Shown here one piece after another: positions 46,412 through 54,359 of a stretch of 64,000 bases of DNA. A program made the translations under genes and the position numbers. The notes below the pieces were generated by a model, which was given only the letters and a program-made list of their open reading frames with translations, had not been told where the DNA came from and did not search any database. The first letter of the stretch is position 1, and each line of letters opens with the position of its first letter. Source of the stretch: JABDLO01 sp035327565 (lineage in GTDB: Bacteria; Bacteroidota; Bacteroidia; Chitinophagales; Saprospiraceae). Location of the stretch: positions 1 through 64,000 of the forward strand of contig DAOLDB010000014.1 of NCBI GenBank assembly GCA_035327565.1, in the 5' to 3' direction.

Positions 46412-46438
46412 TTTGACAACAATACCCATTAAGTCAAA
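46412..46438. promoter_or_regulatory. Inverted repeat upstream of the REC-CRP gene
   Basis: TTTGAC (46412-46417) and GTCAAA (46433-46438) are perfect arms around a 15-bp spacer, 43 bp before the ATG. It is unlike the anaerobox, so if it is an operator it belongs to another regulator. TACTTTG overlaps it and resembles a -7 box lacking one base. Confidence 0.35.
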
Positions 46439-46480
46439 AGACAAACAATAATAAATTGTACAACTTCTTTATTAAACTCC

Positions 46481-47527
46481 ATGGGTAAAAAGATTTTAAT
46501 TATTGAAGATAATCAGGAAGTAAAAGAGAATCTGATTGAATTACTTACCTTGTCCTCTTACGAAGTTATCGGTGCAGACAATGGTAAAGAAGGATTGCAA
46601 TTGGCAATCAGTGAAAAGCCCGATCTAATCCTTTGTGATGTCATGATGCCTGAACTGGACGGCTATGGAGTAATCAAAGTGCTGAACACCAATCCTACCA
46701 CTTCGGATATACCCGTTATCTTTCTTACCGCAAAGTCCGAAAAAAGTGATTTGAGGAAAGGTATGGGTATGGGGGCAGCTGATTACATCACTAAACCTTT
46801 TGATGACCTGGAACTATTAGACGCTATTGAAATCAGATTATCAAAAAGTGAAAAAATCCGTTTAGCCTTTGACAGAACCGATGATGGCTTTCAAAAATTT
46901 ATTAATGAAGCCAAAGCCCTGGAAGAATTCACAAAACTATCTGAAAAATCAGAATATAGAAAGTATCGCAAAAAGGATATTATTTATGAAGCAGGACAAT
47001 ATCCAAAATGGATTTATTTCGTAACACAAGGGAAAATCAAACAATCCTATACCAATGAATTTGGAAAAGAACTAATAACCAATATTTACTCCGATGGTGA
47101 TTTTTTCGGTTATATATCCCTGCTAAAAAATGAAAAATATTCTCATTCCACTATTACTCTCGAAGACAGTACGCTTCGCCTGATCGCTGCTGAAGATTTT
47201 AATTTATTATTATATAACAACAGAAATTTTTCATCTCAATTTATTAAAATACTTGCTAATAAATACGATGATTCTGAAAAACAACTTCTTGAATTGGCAT
47301 ACAGCTCTGTAAGAAAGAAGGTAGCCAATGCCTTGCTTTTGTTATGTCAGAAAGAAAAAAGCAATTCTTTTTCCATCCTTCGTGAAGATCTGGCTGGAAT
47401 AGCAGGTACAGCAAAAGAAACTGTGATTCGTACAGTTTCTGATTTTAAAGCAGAGGGCATACTTGATATTGTTGATAATCAAATTATGATTGTTGATAAA
47501 AAAGCATTGGAAAGAATGCCTCAATAA
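46481..47527 (+). CDS. Response regulator fused to CRP/FNR-type DNA-binding module
   Basis: A 348-residue transcription factor. Residues 1-120 are a receiver with Glu9/Asp10, phospho-acceptor Asp53 in LCDVMMPELDG, Thr83 and Lys105. Residues 145-260 are a cyclic-nucleotide-binding-type beta roll (IIYEAGQYPKWIYFVTQG). Residues 265-345 are a CRP-type helix-turn-helix; its recognition helix reads KETVIR, with the Glu and Arg found in CRP (Glu181, Arg185) and FNR. No FNR-type cysteine cluster is present. It follows the kinase by 137 bp on the same strand and is its likely partner. It is the best candidate to bind the local anaerobox sites. Confidence 0.93.
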   Translation: MGKKILIIEDNQEVKENLIELLTLSSYEVIGADNGKEGLQLAISEKPDLILCDVMMPELDGYGVIKVLNTNPTTSDIPVIFLTAKSEKSDLRKGMGMGAADYITKPFDDLELLDAIEIRLSKSEKIRLAFDRTDDGFQKFINEAKALEEFTKLSEKSEYRKYRKKDIIYEAGQYPKWIYFVTQGKIKQSYTNEFGKELITNIYSDGDFFGYISLLKNEKYSHSTITLEDSTLRLIAAEDFNLLLYNNRNFSSQFIKILANKYDDSEKQLLELAYSSVRKKVANALLLLCQKEKSNSFSILREDLAGIAGTAKETVIRTVSDFKAEGILDIVDNQIMIVDKKALERMPQ

Positions 47528-47536
47528 TGAGCCATT

Positions 47537-47908
47537 TTATTCTAAAGCATCTGAGGAACGCTTCCCTTTTCCTTCCTGCTTTTCAAGACTCCAGTCATCG
47601 GTTTTAGTGGTTTGCAACCATAATTTCCCTGACAACCTGAACACCTGAACATTCAAACCCATATTTGCTTTGCATCCTTGTTCGAAATCACGAACTTTCA
47701 TTTCTGGATCAAATGAAAAGTGCCCGGATTGAACATTTGGATTTATTTCACTGAGCAATACATCATCACTTATTTGATGATCTTGAGCTGAAGCTTCTCC
47801 GACCGCATGAGATTCATCATACACCTCAATTTTTAAATGAGGAAAATAGCTTGAAAACTGTGTTTTTAATAGCGCAACCGTTGTCTTTTGATCAATACTG
47901 AAATTCAT
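47537..47908 (-). CDS. Conserved small cytoplasmic protein of unknown function
   Basis: A 123-residue soluble protein without signal or membrane segment. The N-terminal half starts NFSIDQKTTVALLKTQFSSY. The C-terminal half has GHFSFDPEMKVRDFE and a strand pair VQVFRLSGKLWLQTT followed by DDWSLEKQE. I recall similar proteins in Bacteroidota near stress genes but know of no function. It is convergent with the REC-CRP gene (9 bp between stops). No anaerobox is seen upstream. Confidence 0.7.
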   Translation of the reverse strand: MNFSIDQKTTVALLKTQFSSYFPHLKIEVYDESHAVGEASAQDHQISDDVLLSEINPNVQSGHFSFDPEMKVRDFEQGCKANMGLNVQVFRLSGKLWLQTTKTDDWSLEKQEGKGKRSSDALE

Positions 47909-48228
47909 ACTTTACTTTTATTTTCATTCAACCATTCAAGATACACCATACACTTCACATCCTCATGGACATGTTTAATCATTTACAAAATAATAAAAAA
48001 ACAACAAAAGATTTAATGATATGAAGCGAACTTAAAGGTGACCTTAATCAGTTAATCTATTTTTAGAAAACTTACACTGAAATTACCCTGGGTTTCTAAA
48101 GAAAGATGTCACAAAAAATCATTGGAATGCTGAGGAAAAATATATTCCACTCATCAGTTAATGATCAATTATAAATCACTTTTAATAAAGAATTACTATA
48201 TCGTTATTTTTTCAAATCAAACAAAAAA
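47909..48228. other. Divergent intergenic region before the patatin gene
   Basis: A 320-bp AT-rich gap. It holds several TGAT/ATCA half-sites but none with the N4 spacing of the anaerobox. No ORF, tRNA or terminator is seen. Confidence 0.3.
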
Positions 48229-48999
48229 ATGAGAAGAAGAATCGGTCTTGTACTTTCAGGGGGAGGCACAAAAGGAATGGCTCATATTGGATTACTTAAA
48301 ATACTTGATGAATTAGAAATTCAAGTAGATATGATCTCGGGCACAAGTGCCGGTGCTTTGGTAGGTCTTCTTTATGCATCTGGTTTACCTCCTTCAGAAA
48401 TACTGGATTACTTTAAGTTTACAAGTTTGTTCAGTATAAAAAATTTCAGCTATAAGAAGCCCGGATTCATCGATCCCCTAAAATTCGAAGATGAGTTGAT
48501 CAGAAAAACGGGATGTAAAAGTTTTGAAGATTTACAAATTCCATTGAAAGTATGTACTACTGATTTACTCACTGGAGAAGAGAAAAAATTTGAATCAGGC
48601 CCCATGATCAAACCCGTTCTTGCATCGGCGGCACTCCCTATGGTATTTTCTCCGGTTGAAATTGAGGATTCATGGTATGCTGATGGGGGAATTGTAAATA
48701 ATTTTCCGGTAGATTATTTGGATGGAATGTGTGATATAATAATAGGAAGTAATGTGAACATCATACAAAAAATAGAATTGCAACATTTAAAAAATAGTGT
48801 AGATATTATGGAGAGATCATTCCACATCCTAATGAGTAAATATACACAAGCAAAAAAAATGAAATGCAATATATATTTTGCTCCAAAAGAAATATCGAAA
48901 TACGGCATTTTAGACTTAAACAAGATAGAAGTCATCTACAATGTCGGATATGAACATGGCTCCTCCCTTAAAGAAAATCTGCTGACCATTAAAGAGTGA
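48229..48999 (+). CDS. Patatin-like phospholipase (RssA group)
   Basis: A 256-residue cytoplasmic or membrane-associated acyl hydrolase. The Ser-Asp dyad and oxyanion hole are clear: GGGTKG at 11-16, Ser40 in GTSAG and Asp152 in YADGGIVNNFP. There is no signal peptide, unlike secreted bacterial patatins. It would release fatty acids from phospholipids, perhaps in membrane remodelling. It lies inside the stress island but on the other strand from most of it, with no anaerobox, so membership in the regulon is uncertain. It is convergent with the USP gene at 49043. Confidence 0.92.
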   Translation: MRRRIGLVLSGGGTKGMAHIGLLKILDELEIQVDMISGTSAGALVGLLYASGLPPSEILDYFKFTSLFSIKNFSYKKPGFIDPLKFEDELIRKTGCKSFEDLQIPLKVCTTDLLTGEEKKFESGPMIKPVLASAALPMVFSPVEIEDSWYADGGIVNNFPVDYLDGMCDIIIGSNVNIIQKIELQHLKNSVDIMERSFHILMSKYTQAKKMKCNIYFAPKEISKYGILDLNKIEVIYNVGYEHGSSLKENLLTIKE

Positions 49000-49042
49000 T
49001 AGGGTCAATAGTCATTTTATACAGGAGAATGATCCTGCATCT

Positions 49043-49897
49043 TCAACTATTCTCTTTTACTACCAACAGAGGTAATTTTACGCTGTTGCTCAACTGGGAG
49101 GTCTTGCTGGACGAAAACAATCTTTCGAAAAATCCTTTAGGATACTTGACCATAACCAGTAAATCACTCATTTGTGCCTGTAAAAATTTCTCAACAGATG
49201 GGCCAAATTCATCGCCAGCAATGGTATGGAAAGTGATTTTATCAGGATATTTCACTTCTGTAAAATACTTCATCAATTTTTCGCTTTTTTCTGCGTCCAT
49301 TTTTCTTTTATCATCGAAATGAACCCAACTTACTGTGGGGGAATCTTTTTCAAAAATCCGGACAACCCTCCAGATCAGATATGGATCACTATCTCTCAAA
49401 TCTGATGCAAACACTAAATTTTTAACACCATTGAATTCATTTCCTGCAGGTACTAATAATACAGGAACAGGAGATTCATTAAGAACACGGGTTGAAACCG
49501 AGCCCAACCACTTATCTAACAGCGTTTTATTCTCTCCCCTTGTACCCATGACCACCAAATCATAATCGAGATCTTTTAAAACATTCTGAAAAACAGCAAT
49601 TACCGAACCTATTTCTACATGGGTTTTCAATGTAATCCGATTCCTCTCTTCTTCCTCCAATCGACTAAGACCACTTTTTGTAAAAGTTTCAATTAAACTT
49701 TCTGCTACTTCTGATTTATGTATAGTCATTCTTCCGCTCATAATAGGAACATCCGCTGCTTCTATTTCAGGAATAACTACATGAAGGACATCGAAATTCG
49801 TCGATTGCCTCCCGGCCAATTTCAAGGCATAGTCAAAGGCGGATTCTGAATTTTCTGAAAAATCGGTCAGAAATAAAACTTTAAACTTTGTACTCAT
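49043..49897 (-). CDS. Tandem universal stress protein (USP 2)
   Basis: A 284-residue cytoplasmic protein with two USP domains (residues 1-150 and 155-284). The first starts FKVLFLTDFSENSESAF and carries VMGTRGENK, then LGSVSTRVL, an ATP-binding loop with one extra residue compared with the G-2x-G-9x-G-S pattern. The second has lost the loop, leaving VMVKYPKGF. It is 23 bp downstream of a CBS gene and co-transcribed with it. USPs of this size adjust metabolism during growth arrest or low oxygen; the partner here is not known. Confidence 0.92.
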   Translation of the reverse strand: MSTKFKVLFLTDFSENSESAFDYALKLAGRQSTNFDVLHVVIPEIEAADVPIMSGRMTIHKSEVAESLIETFTKSGLSRLEEEERNRITLKTHVEIGSVIAVFQNVLKDLDYDLVVMGTRGENKTLLDKWLGSVSTRVLNESPVPVLLVPAGNEFNGVKNLVFASDLRDSDPYLIWRVVRIFEKDSPTVSWVHFDDKRKMDAEKSEKLMKYFTEVKYPDKITFHTIAGDEFGPSVEKFLQAQMSDLLVMVKYPKGFFERLFSSSKTSQLSNSVKLPLLVVKENS

Positions 49898-49920
49898 TTC
49901 TTAAAACTTTAATTTGAAAT

Positions 49921-50334
49921 TTAATCATGGAAGTAGTCTAATAAATCAAGTGCAGTAACAATTCCTTTTACTTCTTTACCTTCCAATATAGGTATTGCAT
50001 GAAACTTTTCTTCCAATAAAATCTGTATTGCTTTATCAACCGGTTCATTACTCTGCAAACAGACCGGTTTCTCTGTCATAATATCTTTCGCAGACATGTG
50101 CTCAAGGGTTTGTTTGGAATATTGTACCCCACTCGTATGTGTGCTTACATAATGCAATTTCTCATAAACATCATTTCTGGATATAATTCCAGACAAATTA
50201 TTGTCATCATCAAGTACCAATATGTGGCCTATCCTGTTATGTTTCATTAGATCCATAACCATTTGCATAGATGCTGTTTCATTCACTGAAATTATAGGGT
50301 CTTTAAAAAACATTTCCAGAGTTGGCTCAGTCAT
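49921..50334 (-). CDS. CBS-domain pair protein 2
   Basis: A protein of two CBS motifs: FFKDPIISVNETASM, GHILVLDDD, LSGIISRNDVY, then AKDIMTEKPVCLQSN, HAIPILEGK, VKGIVTALDLL. The frame opens with a TTG at 50367, but the ATG at 50334 gives a start close to the first CBS strand, as in its paralogues, and is preferred (137 residues). The second CBS unit is more canonical than the first. It is followed by USP 2 after 23 bp. It may be part of a longer operon that begins with hsp20, about 120 bp after the lipoprotein gene. Confidence 0.92.
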   Translation of the reverse strand: MTEPTLEMFFKDPIISVNETASMQMVMDLMKHNRIGHILVLDDDNNLSGIISRNDVYEKLHYVSTHTSGVQYSKQTLEHMSAKDIMTEKPVCLQSNEPVDKAIQILLEEKFHAIPILEGKEVKGIVTALDLLDYFHD

Positions 50335-50455
50335 TCCTGAATAAATTTTAAAAAATTTAATAAACAAGTTAAATAGAAACCTTTTCCTAAACAGTAAGTT
50401 TGAATTCCTCCTTTATACTTCCTGTGATACTTATCTTTGGAAAATAAAAAACAGT

Positions 50456-51163
50456 TCATCGGAGCAGATCAACGTCTTCTTCACTCCACTCAATACGGCT
50501 GAAAAACAACAGGTATTTTTTATAAGATTCAAGGAGTGCCCGGGCTGATTCATCCAACGAATGTACCATCCAATCATCAGATTGAATAGCTTTGATAAAT
50601 CTTTCCATATTGGTGCGTAAATCATTAAAATACTTAGGATGTAGCTCTGATTTACCTGGGCTATAAAGTAACAGATCCATGTCTGGGCTTGATCTGGACA
50701 GAAGTTGATAACTTCCATCCATGCAATCTACAATTTCTTTAAATTCATTCCAATCGTACAAATCCAGCTTAGGATCCATCGCTACTGTAGTCGCTTCAAC
50801 CAGGTCATTACCGAATTGCCATAACAATGGAAGATAGTCCTCTTTATCATATACTTCCTTCAGGTATTCCAATTTAAAAATGGAAATCAAATCAAAATTT
50901 CTATCCTGATTCCTGTATATAATTATTTTGTCCAATATATCAATCAAATTCCTTCTGGCGGTTGCATTCATCATGGACTCTTCCAACATGAACTTGATTT
51001 GGTCTGCAGTCAATCTCACACGTGAGCCATCTTTTTCAAGTATCGCGTATTCAAGTTCCATGATTCGATATTCCAGTCGATAAGGATTAATGGTAGGTTC
51101 CGGATTACATCCCAGAATGACAAACAATGTGCCAATGATGGAAAAATTAATGAAGATTCTCAA
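50456..51163 (-). CDS. Unknown lipoprotein in the stress island
   Basis: A 235-residue lipoprotein with a hydrophobic start and the lipobox VILGC, Cys at about residue 19. The start is TTG: the only upstream in-frame codons run to a stop 9 bp away, and the next ATG is past the signal. The mature part is helical and acidic, without recognised domains; a WxxF-like core (LLWQFGNDLVEAT) and YLLFFSRIEWSEED at the end stand out. It is 50 bp downstream of hsp20 on the same strand, so it is probably induced with it. The function is unknown. Confidence 0.72.
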   Translation of the reverse strand: MRIFINFSIIGTLFVILGCNPEPTINPYRLEYRIMELEYAILEKDGSRVRLTADQIKFMLEESMMNATARRNLIDILDKIIIYRNQDRNFDLISIFKLEYLKEVYDKEDYLPLLWQFGNDLVEATTVAMDPKLDLYDWNEFKEIVDCMDGSYQLLSRSSPDMDLLLYSPGKSELHPKYFNDLRTNMERFIKAIQSDDWMVHSLDESARALLESYKKYLLFFSRIEWSEEDVDLLR

Positions 51164-51213
51164 CTGTTTTTACGCTTTATTTCAATAAGTGAACGTATCC
51201 GCAACACACTTAA

Positions 51214-51633
51214 TTATGAAATGGATACTTTCTTATTATCCTTGTTCTGATTCATTTTTTTTGGAAGTACAATTCTCAATACTCCTTTTGAATGCTCTGC
51301 TTCAATTTTTGATTCATCTACCTCTATGGGTATATCAAATACCCTTTTAAATGAAGTATTGTGGTATTCCCTTCTCAGGAAATTTTTTTCACTCTCTTCT
51401 TTTTCCTCTGATTTTTGAGCATGAACAATAATTCTTCCATTATCCATTTCAATTTCCAGGTTTTCTTTGTCAAAACCAGGAATTGCCAATTCCAGCATGT
51501 ATTCCTTGTCCAACTCTGAAATGTTTACTTTAGGATATTTTTCTAAAGTAAAAATATTGCCCGACGGCCAGAATTCTCCTGTTTGAAATATTGATCTCAG
51601 ATTAAAATCTGGCCACATTCTATCCCTTTCCAT
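51214..51633 (-). CDS. Small heat-shock protein Hsp20 (alpha-crystallin type)
   Basis: ATP-independent holdase chaperone. The alpha-crystallin domain covers about residues 30-130: VNISELDKEYMLELAIPGF, LRREYHNTSFKRVF and the closing GVLRIVLPK (GVL motif). The frame opens at 51702, but the ATG at 51633 gives the usual short N-terminal arm (MERDRMWPDF) and is preferred, giving 139 residues. A box of the FNR type lies 69 bp upstream. Hsp20 proteins are co-induced with USPs in hypoxic mycobacteria (HspX), which supports grouping these genes. Confidence 0.95.
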   Translation of the reverse strand: MERDRMWPDFNLRSIFQTGEFWPSGNIFTLEKYPKVNISELDKEYMLELAIPGFDKENLEIEMDNGRIIVHAQKSEEKEESEKNFLRREYHNTSFKRVFDIPIEVDESKIEAEHSKGVLRIVLPKKMNQNKDNKKVSIS

Positions 51634-51671
51634 TTTTAGATATTTTACAATAATGAAATTAAATAACACTC

Positions 51672-51715
51672 CAAAAATGGGAGAAAACAGATCATATAGC
51701 AATGATATTTGTCAA
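51672..51715 (-). promoter_or_regulatory. hsp20 promoter: anaerobox-like site plus -7 box
   Basis: On the + strand ATGAT-ATTT-GTCAA (51702-51715) matches the anaerobox with two changes. On the minus strand CATTTTTG (51679 to 51672) is a -7 box with one mismatch. The box centre (51708.5) is 36.5 bp from the last base of the -7 box, placing it near -41.5, the class II activator position. The promoter at 54316-54359 has the same distance. Confidence 0.6.
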
Positions 51716-51774
51716 TGCCTCATATGATTTCTGTCTATTCTTTGAATATTCTTAAAAAAGGATTCCATGAGAAA

Positions 51775-52575
51775 TCAACGGTCTGATATCACAAGCAAAG
51801 GCACATTTGTTCGCATTATTTCCTCATCTGTGTGACCAGTTAAAAATAGTTTTTCCCAAAAATTTTTCTCTCTTCGAATCATTGCCAATAAGTCAATATT
51901 TTCTTCTTCAATGTATAAGCGAATTTCCTTTAATGGCTCGTCACCTTTCTTAATCACAGTTTCTTTGATCAAATCCACATTAAAACCTTCAAGAGTGGGT
52001 TTTTCCTTTTTCTCTCCAGATTCAGCAACATGAAAAATTGTAATCCTGGTTGATAAAGCACGGCATAGGCTTTCCAATATTTTTAACCTTTCCGGATGTT
52101 TTATCGTCAACCCATCATGAGCTATGACAATTTTATCATCAATCAAATGTTTGCCTTCCGAAAATGGTATAGCTAATACAGGTACTTTGCCCTTTCCCAT
52201 GACTTCACGGGTTACACTGCCAAGAAAAATATTCGCAAGATCTGATAGCCCTTTTGTTCCCATAATGATTAAACCCATGTCATTCTTTTCACTATATCCA
52301 ATGATATATTTTCCCGGGTGGGCATGCGCTATAACTGTTTTTATCTCTATACCGATAATATCATCTTTAAATTTATTGATAAATTCGTCCAGGTCCTCCG
52401 TTACATTCTGCCTTATTTTCTCCTCAAGCGACATAAGGCTTGCTGAATGTTTTTGTATTGAAAATGTAGTAAGAATATGTAATTCTGCACTCATTTTTTT
52501 TGCTAAAGTAATCGCATATCCGAAAGCTTCTTCTGCATGACCGGAAAAATCTGTTGGAAAAAGAATCTTCATCAT
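51775..52575 (-). CDS. Tandem universal stress protein (USP 3)
   Basis: A 266-residue protein of two USP domains. The first (residues 1-145) starts MKILFPTDFSGHAEEAF and has a perfect ATP-binding pattern: MGTKGLSD, then IFLGSVTREVM. The second lacks the glycines. A hairpin-poor 140-bp gap separates it from hsp20. Its own promoter may be the TAATTTTG box at 52636-52643, without an anaerobox, so it may be expressed constitutively or be co-transcribed with USP 4 (275-bp gap). Confidence 0.92.
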   Translation of the reverse strand: MMKILFPTDFSGHAEEAFGYAITLAKKMSAELHILTTFSIQKHSASLMSLEEKIRQNVTEDLDEFINKFKDDIIGIEIKTVIAHAHPGKYIIGYSEKNDMGLIIMGTKGLSDLANIFLGSVTREVMGKGKVPVLAIPFSEGKHLIDDKIVIAHDGLTIKHPERLKILESLCRALSTRITIFHVAESGEKKEKPTLEGFNVDLIKETVIKKGDEPLKEIRLYIEEENIDLLAMIRREKNFWEKLFLTGHTDEEIMRTNVPLLVISDR

Positions 52576-52635
52576 TTATCTTTTAATAAAATCAAATTTT
52601 ACATAATTCTGGCAATTGTTCTTGCGTACCATTTC

Positions 52636-52643
52636 CAAAATTA
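52636..52643 (-). promoter_or_regulatory. -7 box upstream of USP 3
   Basis: The minus strand reads TAATTTTG, a perfect TAnnTTTG box 61 nt before the ATG. At the class II distance no anaerobox is seen, unlike the hsp20 and CBS 3 promoters. Confidence 0.35.
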
Positions 52644-52850
52644 CTCCGAAATTTAAAACATAAATATAATATTTCCATAAGCTCACTAAAATAGTGGGAT
52701 AAATTAATTTACTTAAATTATTGTTTTAACTTAAAGTTTTTATCCATCCATTGATTTACAAAGCTTTTAGAATCAGAATTCGCAATTTGTTTCTTAAGAA
52801 AAAAATATCGGAAATCGACTATGACAGAAGAATACAATATAAAATTTACC

Positions 52851-53708
52851 CTAATTTTGTAACTCATCACCACCGGATTCAGGTATGATCAGTACAGGCA
52901 GGTGAAGTTCTTGCGATATTTTCACACTATGTGATCGATTAAAAATTCTTTCAAGATATCCTGTTTTTCTATGATAAATAACCAAAAAATCCGCTTTTGC
53001 AGTAAAACAATAATCAATTAACGCCAGGCTGACACTTCTACTTTTGATTTCTTTGACTGTAAATGGATAATAGACATCAATGTCCTCTGTCATAATATCT
53101 ACCAGTTCTGCCATCGATTCTTTAATTTGGCTCGCCTTGCCATTCTTAACATGAACAAAATCAACTGAAGCTCCAAACTTTCTATTAAAACTTTTTAAGT
53201 ATCGAATTCCATGATCTAAATCCATTTTCCCATCAAAACCAAAAACCAGTTTTGATGGTCGGACATACACCGTTCTTTCATTGATGAGGATCATTGATAC
53301 TTTTGAAATGTTTATTAAAACAGATACCGTAGTTCCCATTAATTTATCCAGTATACCATGTTGATCTTTGGTACCAATGACCATTGCATCCATTTGATTT
53401 TTTTCAGCGAAATCCGCTATTGTAAAACCCGCCACTCCATACCTGACTTCAATGTGAGTCTCAACATTGGGTAATATTATGCCTTCTTCATCAGGATATT
53501 CAAAAGCAAAATATCTGAGCCGCTCTTTCATAGCTTCTTCCAGTTGTTTCATAGGCTCAAATGCTATTAAACTGTTTGGACTGAAACTTCCGGAAATAAT
53601 ATGTAAAAGCGTTACTTCCGCCTGACATTCATTTGCGAATTGAAGCGCATACCTATATGCTGCAAAAGAGTTGAGGGTAAAGTCTACTGGCACCAAAATT
53701 TTGTTCAT
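52851..53708 (-). CDS. Tandem universal stress protein (USP 4)
   Basis: A 285-residue protein with two USP-like halves. The N-terminus NKILVPVDFTLNSFAAY is typical. The ATP loop is degenerate: GTKDQHGILDKLMGTTVS replaces the second glycine by Asp, so nucleotide binding is doubtful. The second half (KLVFGFDGKMDLDHGI onward) has lost it. Its leader (AAAAAATTAAATGT before the ATG) is nearly identical to that of the CBS genes at 44890 and 54282, suggesting shared translation control or recent common origin. It is 112 bp downstream of CBS 3. Confidence 0.88.
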   Translation of the reverse strand: MNKILVPVDFTLNSFAAYRYALQFANECQAEVTLLHIISGSFSPNSLIAFEPMKQLEEAMKERLRYFAFEYPDEEGIILPNVETHIEVRYGVAGFTIADFAEKNQMDAMVIGTKDQHGILDKLMGTTVSVLINISKVSMILINERTVYVRPSKLVFGFDGKMDLDHGIRYLKSFNRKFGASVDFVHVKNGKASQIKESMAELVDIMTEDIDVYYPFTVKEIKSRSVSLALIDYCFTAKADFLVIYHRKTGYLERIFNRSHSVKISQELHLPVLIIPESGGDELQN

Positions 53709-53820
53709 ACATTTAATTTTTTAATATCTATGCGAATCAACCTCAACACAATAATAATCATTCATCCATTCCAATATAATAATCTTCATTCAACCTTTTT
53801 ATCGAATCATTCAGAATGGT

Positions 53821-54282
53821 TTAATGTTTTAAAGTTTTACTATCCTTGTTAAATGCTATTACCATTAAATCGTAAATTGTTATTATACCCAACAATTTTT
53901 TGTTTTCATCCACTACCGGAATGGCTCTGAAATAATTCTCTTTCAAAATATCTACACATTTTTCAAGTTTGTCATTTTCTCTTACACTCACCAGATTGGC
54001 TTGCATAATATCTGACGCAACATTACTTCTGAAAAGGTGCTGATTCTTCACATTACTGCTAGGCAGACCTAATTTTGTTCCCCAATCCAATAACAATAAA
54101 AAATCGCTTTTACTTATAATTCCTTCCAACTTACCTTTTTCACCCGTAACAGGAATATGATGAATTAAATTGGATTCAAAAATGTTTTTAACTTCAGTTA
54201 AAGTAGAGTCTTTATTGACCGTAATTAAATCCGTGGTCATAAACTCCTTCACCGGCCGGGTTAATAAAAGCAATGTATCCAT
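53821..54282 (-). CDS. CBS-domain pair protein 3
   Basis: Two CBS motifs: VKEFMTTDLITVNKDSTL, HHIPVTGEK, LEGIISKSDFL, then ASDIMQANLVSVREN, RAIPVVDEN, LLGIITIYDLM. The frame opens at an ATG at 54303, but the ATG at 54282 has the leader AAAAATTAATTGTT, matching the leader of CBS 1, and gives a start aligned with that paralogue. It is followed by USP 4. Its promoter has a perfect -7 box and an anaerobox-like site. It is most similar to CBS 1, so the CBS-USP unit looks duplicated. Confidence 0.92.
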   Translation of the reverse strand: MDTLLLLTRPVKEFMTTDLITVNKDSTLTEVKNIFESNLIHHIPVTGEKGKLEGIISKSDFLLLLDWGTKLGLPSSNVKNQHLFRSNVASDIMQANLVSVRENDKLEKCVDILKENYFRAIPVVDENKKLLGIITIYDLMVIAFNKDSKTLKH

Positions 54283-54315
54283 AACAATTAATTTTTTATT
54301 CATATCGACTTACCA

Positions 54316-54359
54316 CAAATATAGAATAAAGGTTTCCAACATTGCATGATCCAAATCAC
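54316..54359 (-). promoter_or_regulatory. CBS 3 promoter: anaerobox-like site plus perfect -7 box
   Basis: ATGAT-CCAA-ATCAC (54346-54359, + strand reading) resembles the anaerobox. On the minus strand TATATTTG (54323 to 54316) is a perfect TAnnTTTG box. The box centre is 36.5 bp from the last base of the -7 box, identical to the hsp20 promoter. The deduced leader is about 29 nt. Confidence 0.65.

Noticed and set aside
48160..48185. TGAT and ATCA halves upstream of the patatin gene
   Set aside because: The spacing is 9 instead of 4, so it does not fit the anaerobox.
50424..50437. GTGAT-ACTT-ATCTT resembles the anaerobox upstream of CBS 2
   Set aside because: The right half is poor and no -7 box lies at the 36.5-bp distance found at the other two promoters. 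CBS 2 is more likely read from the hsp20 promoter.
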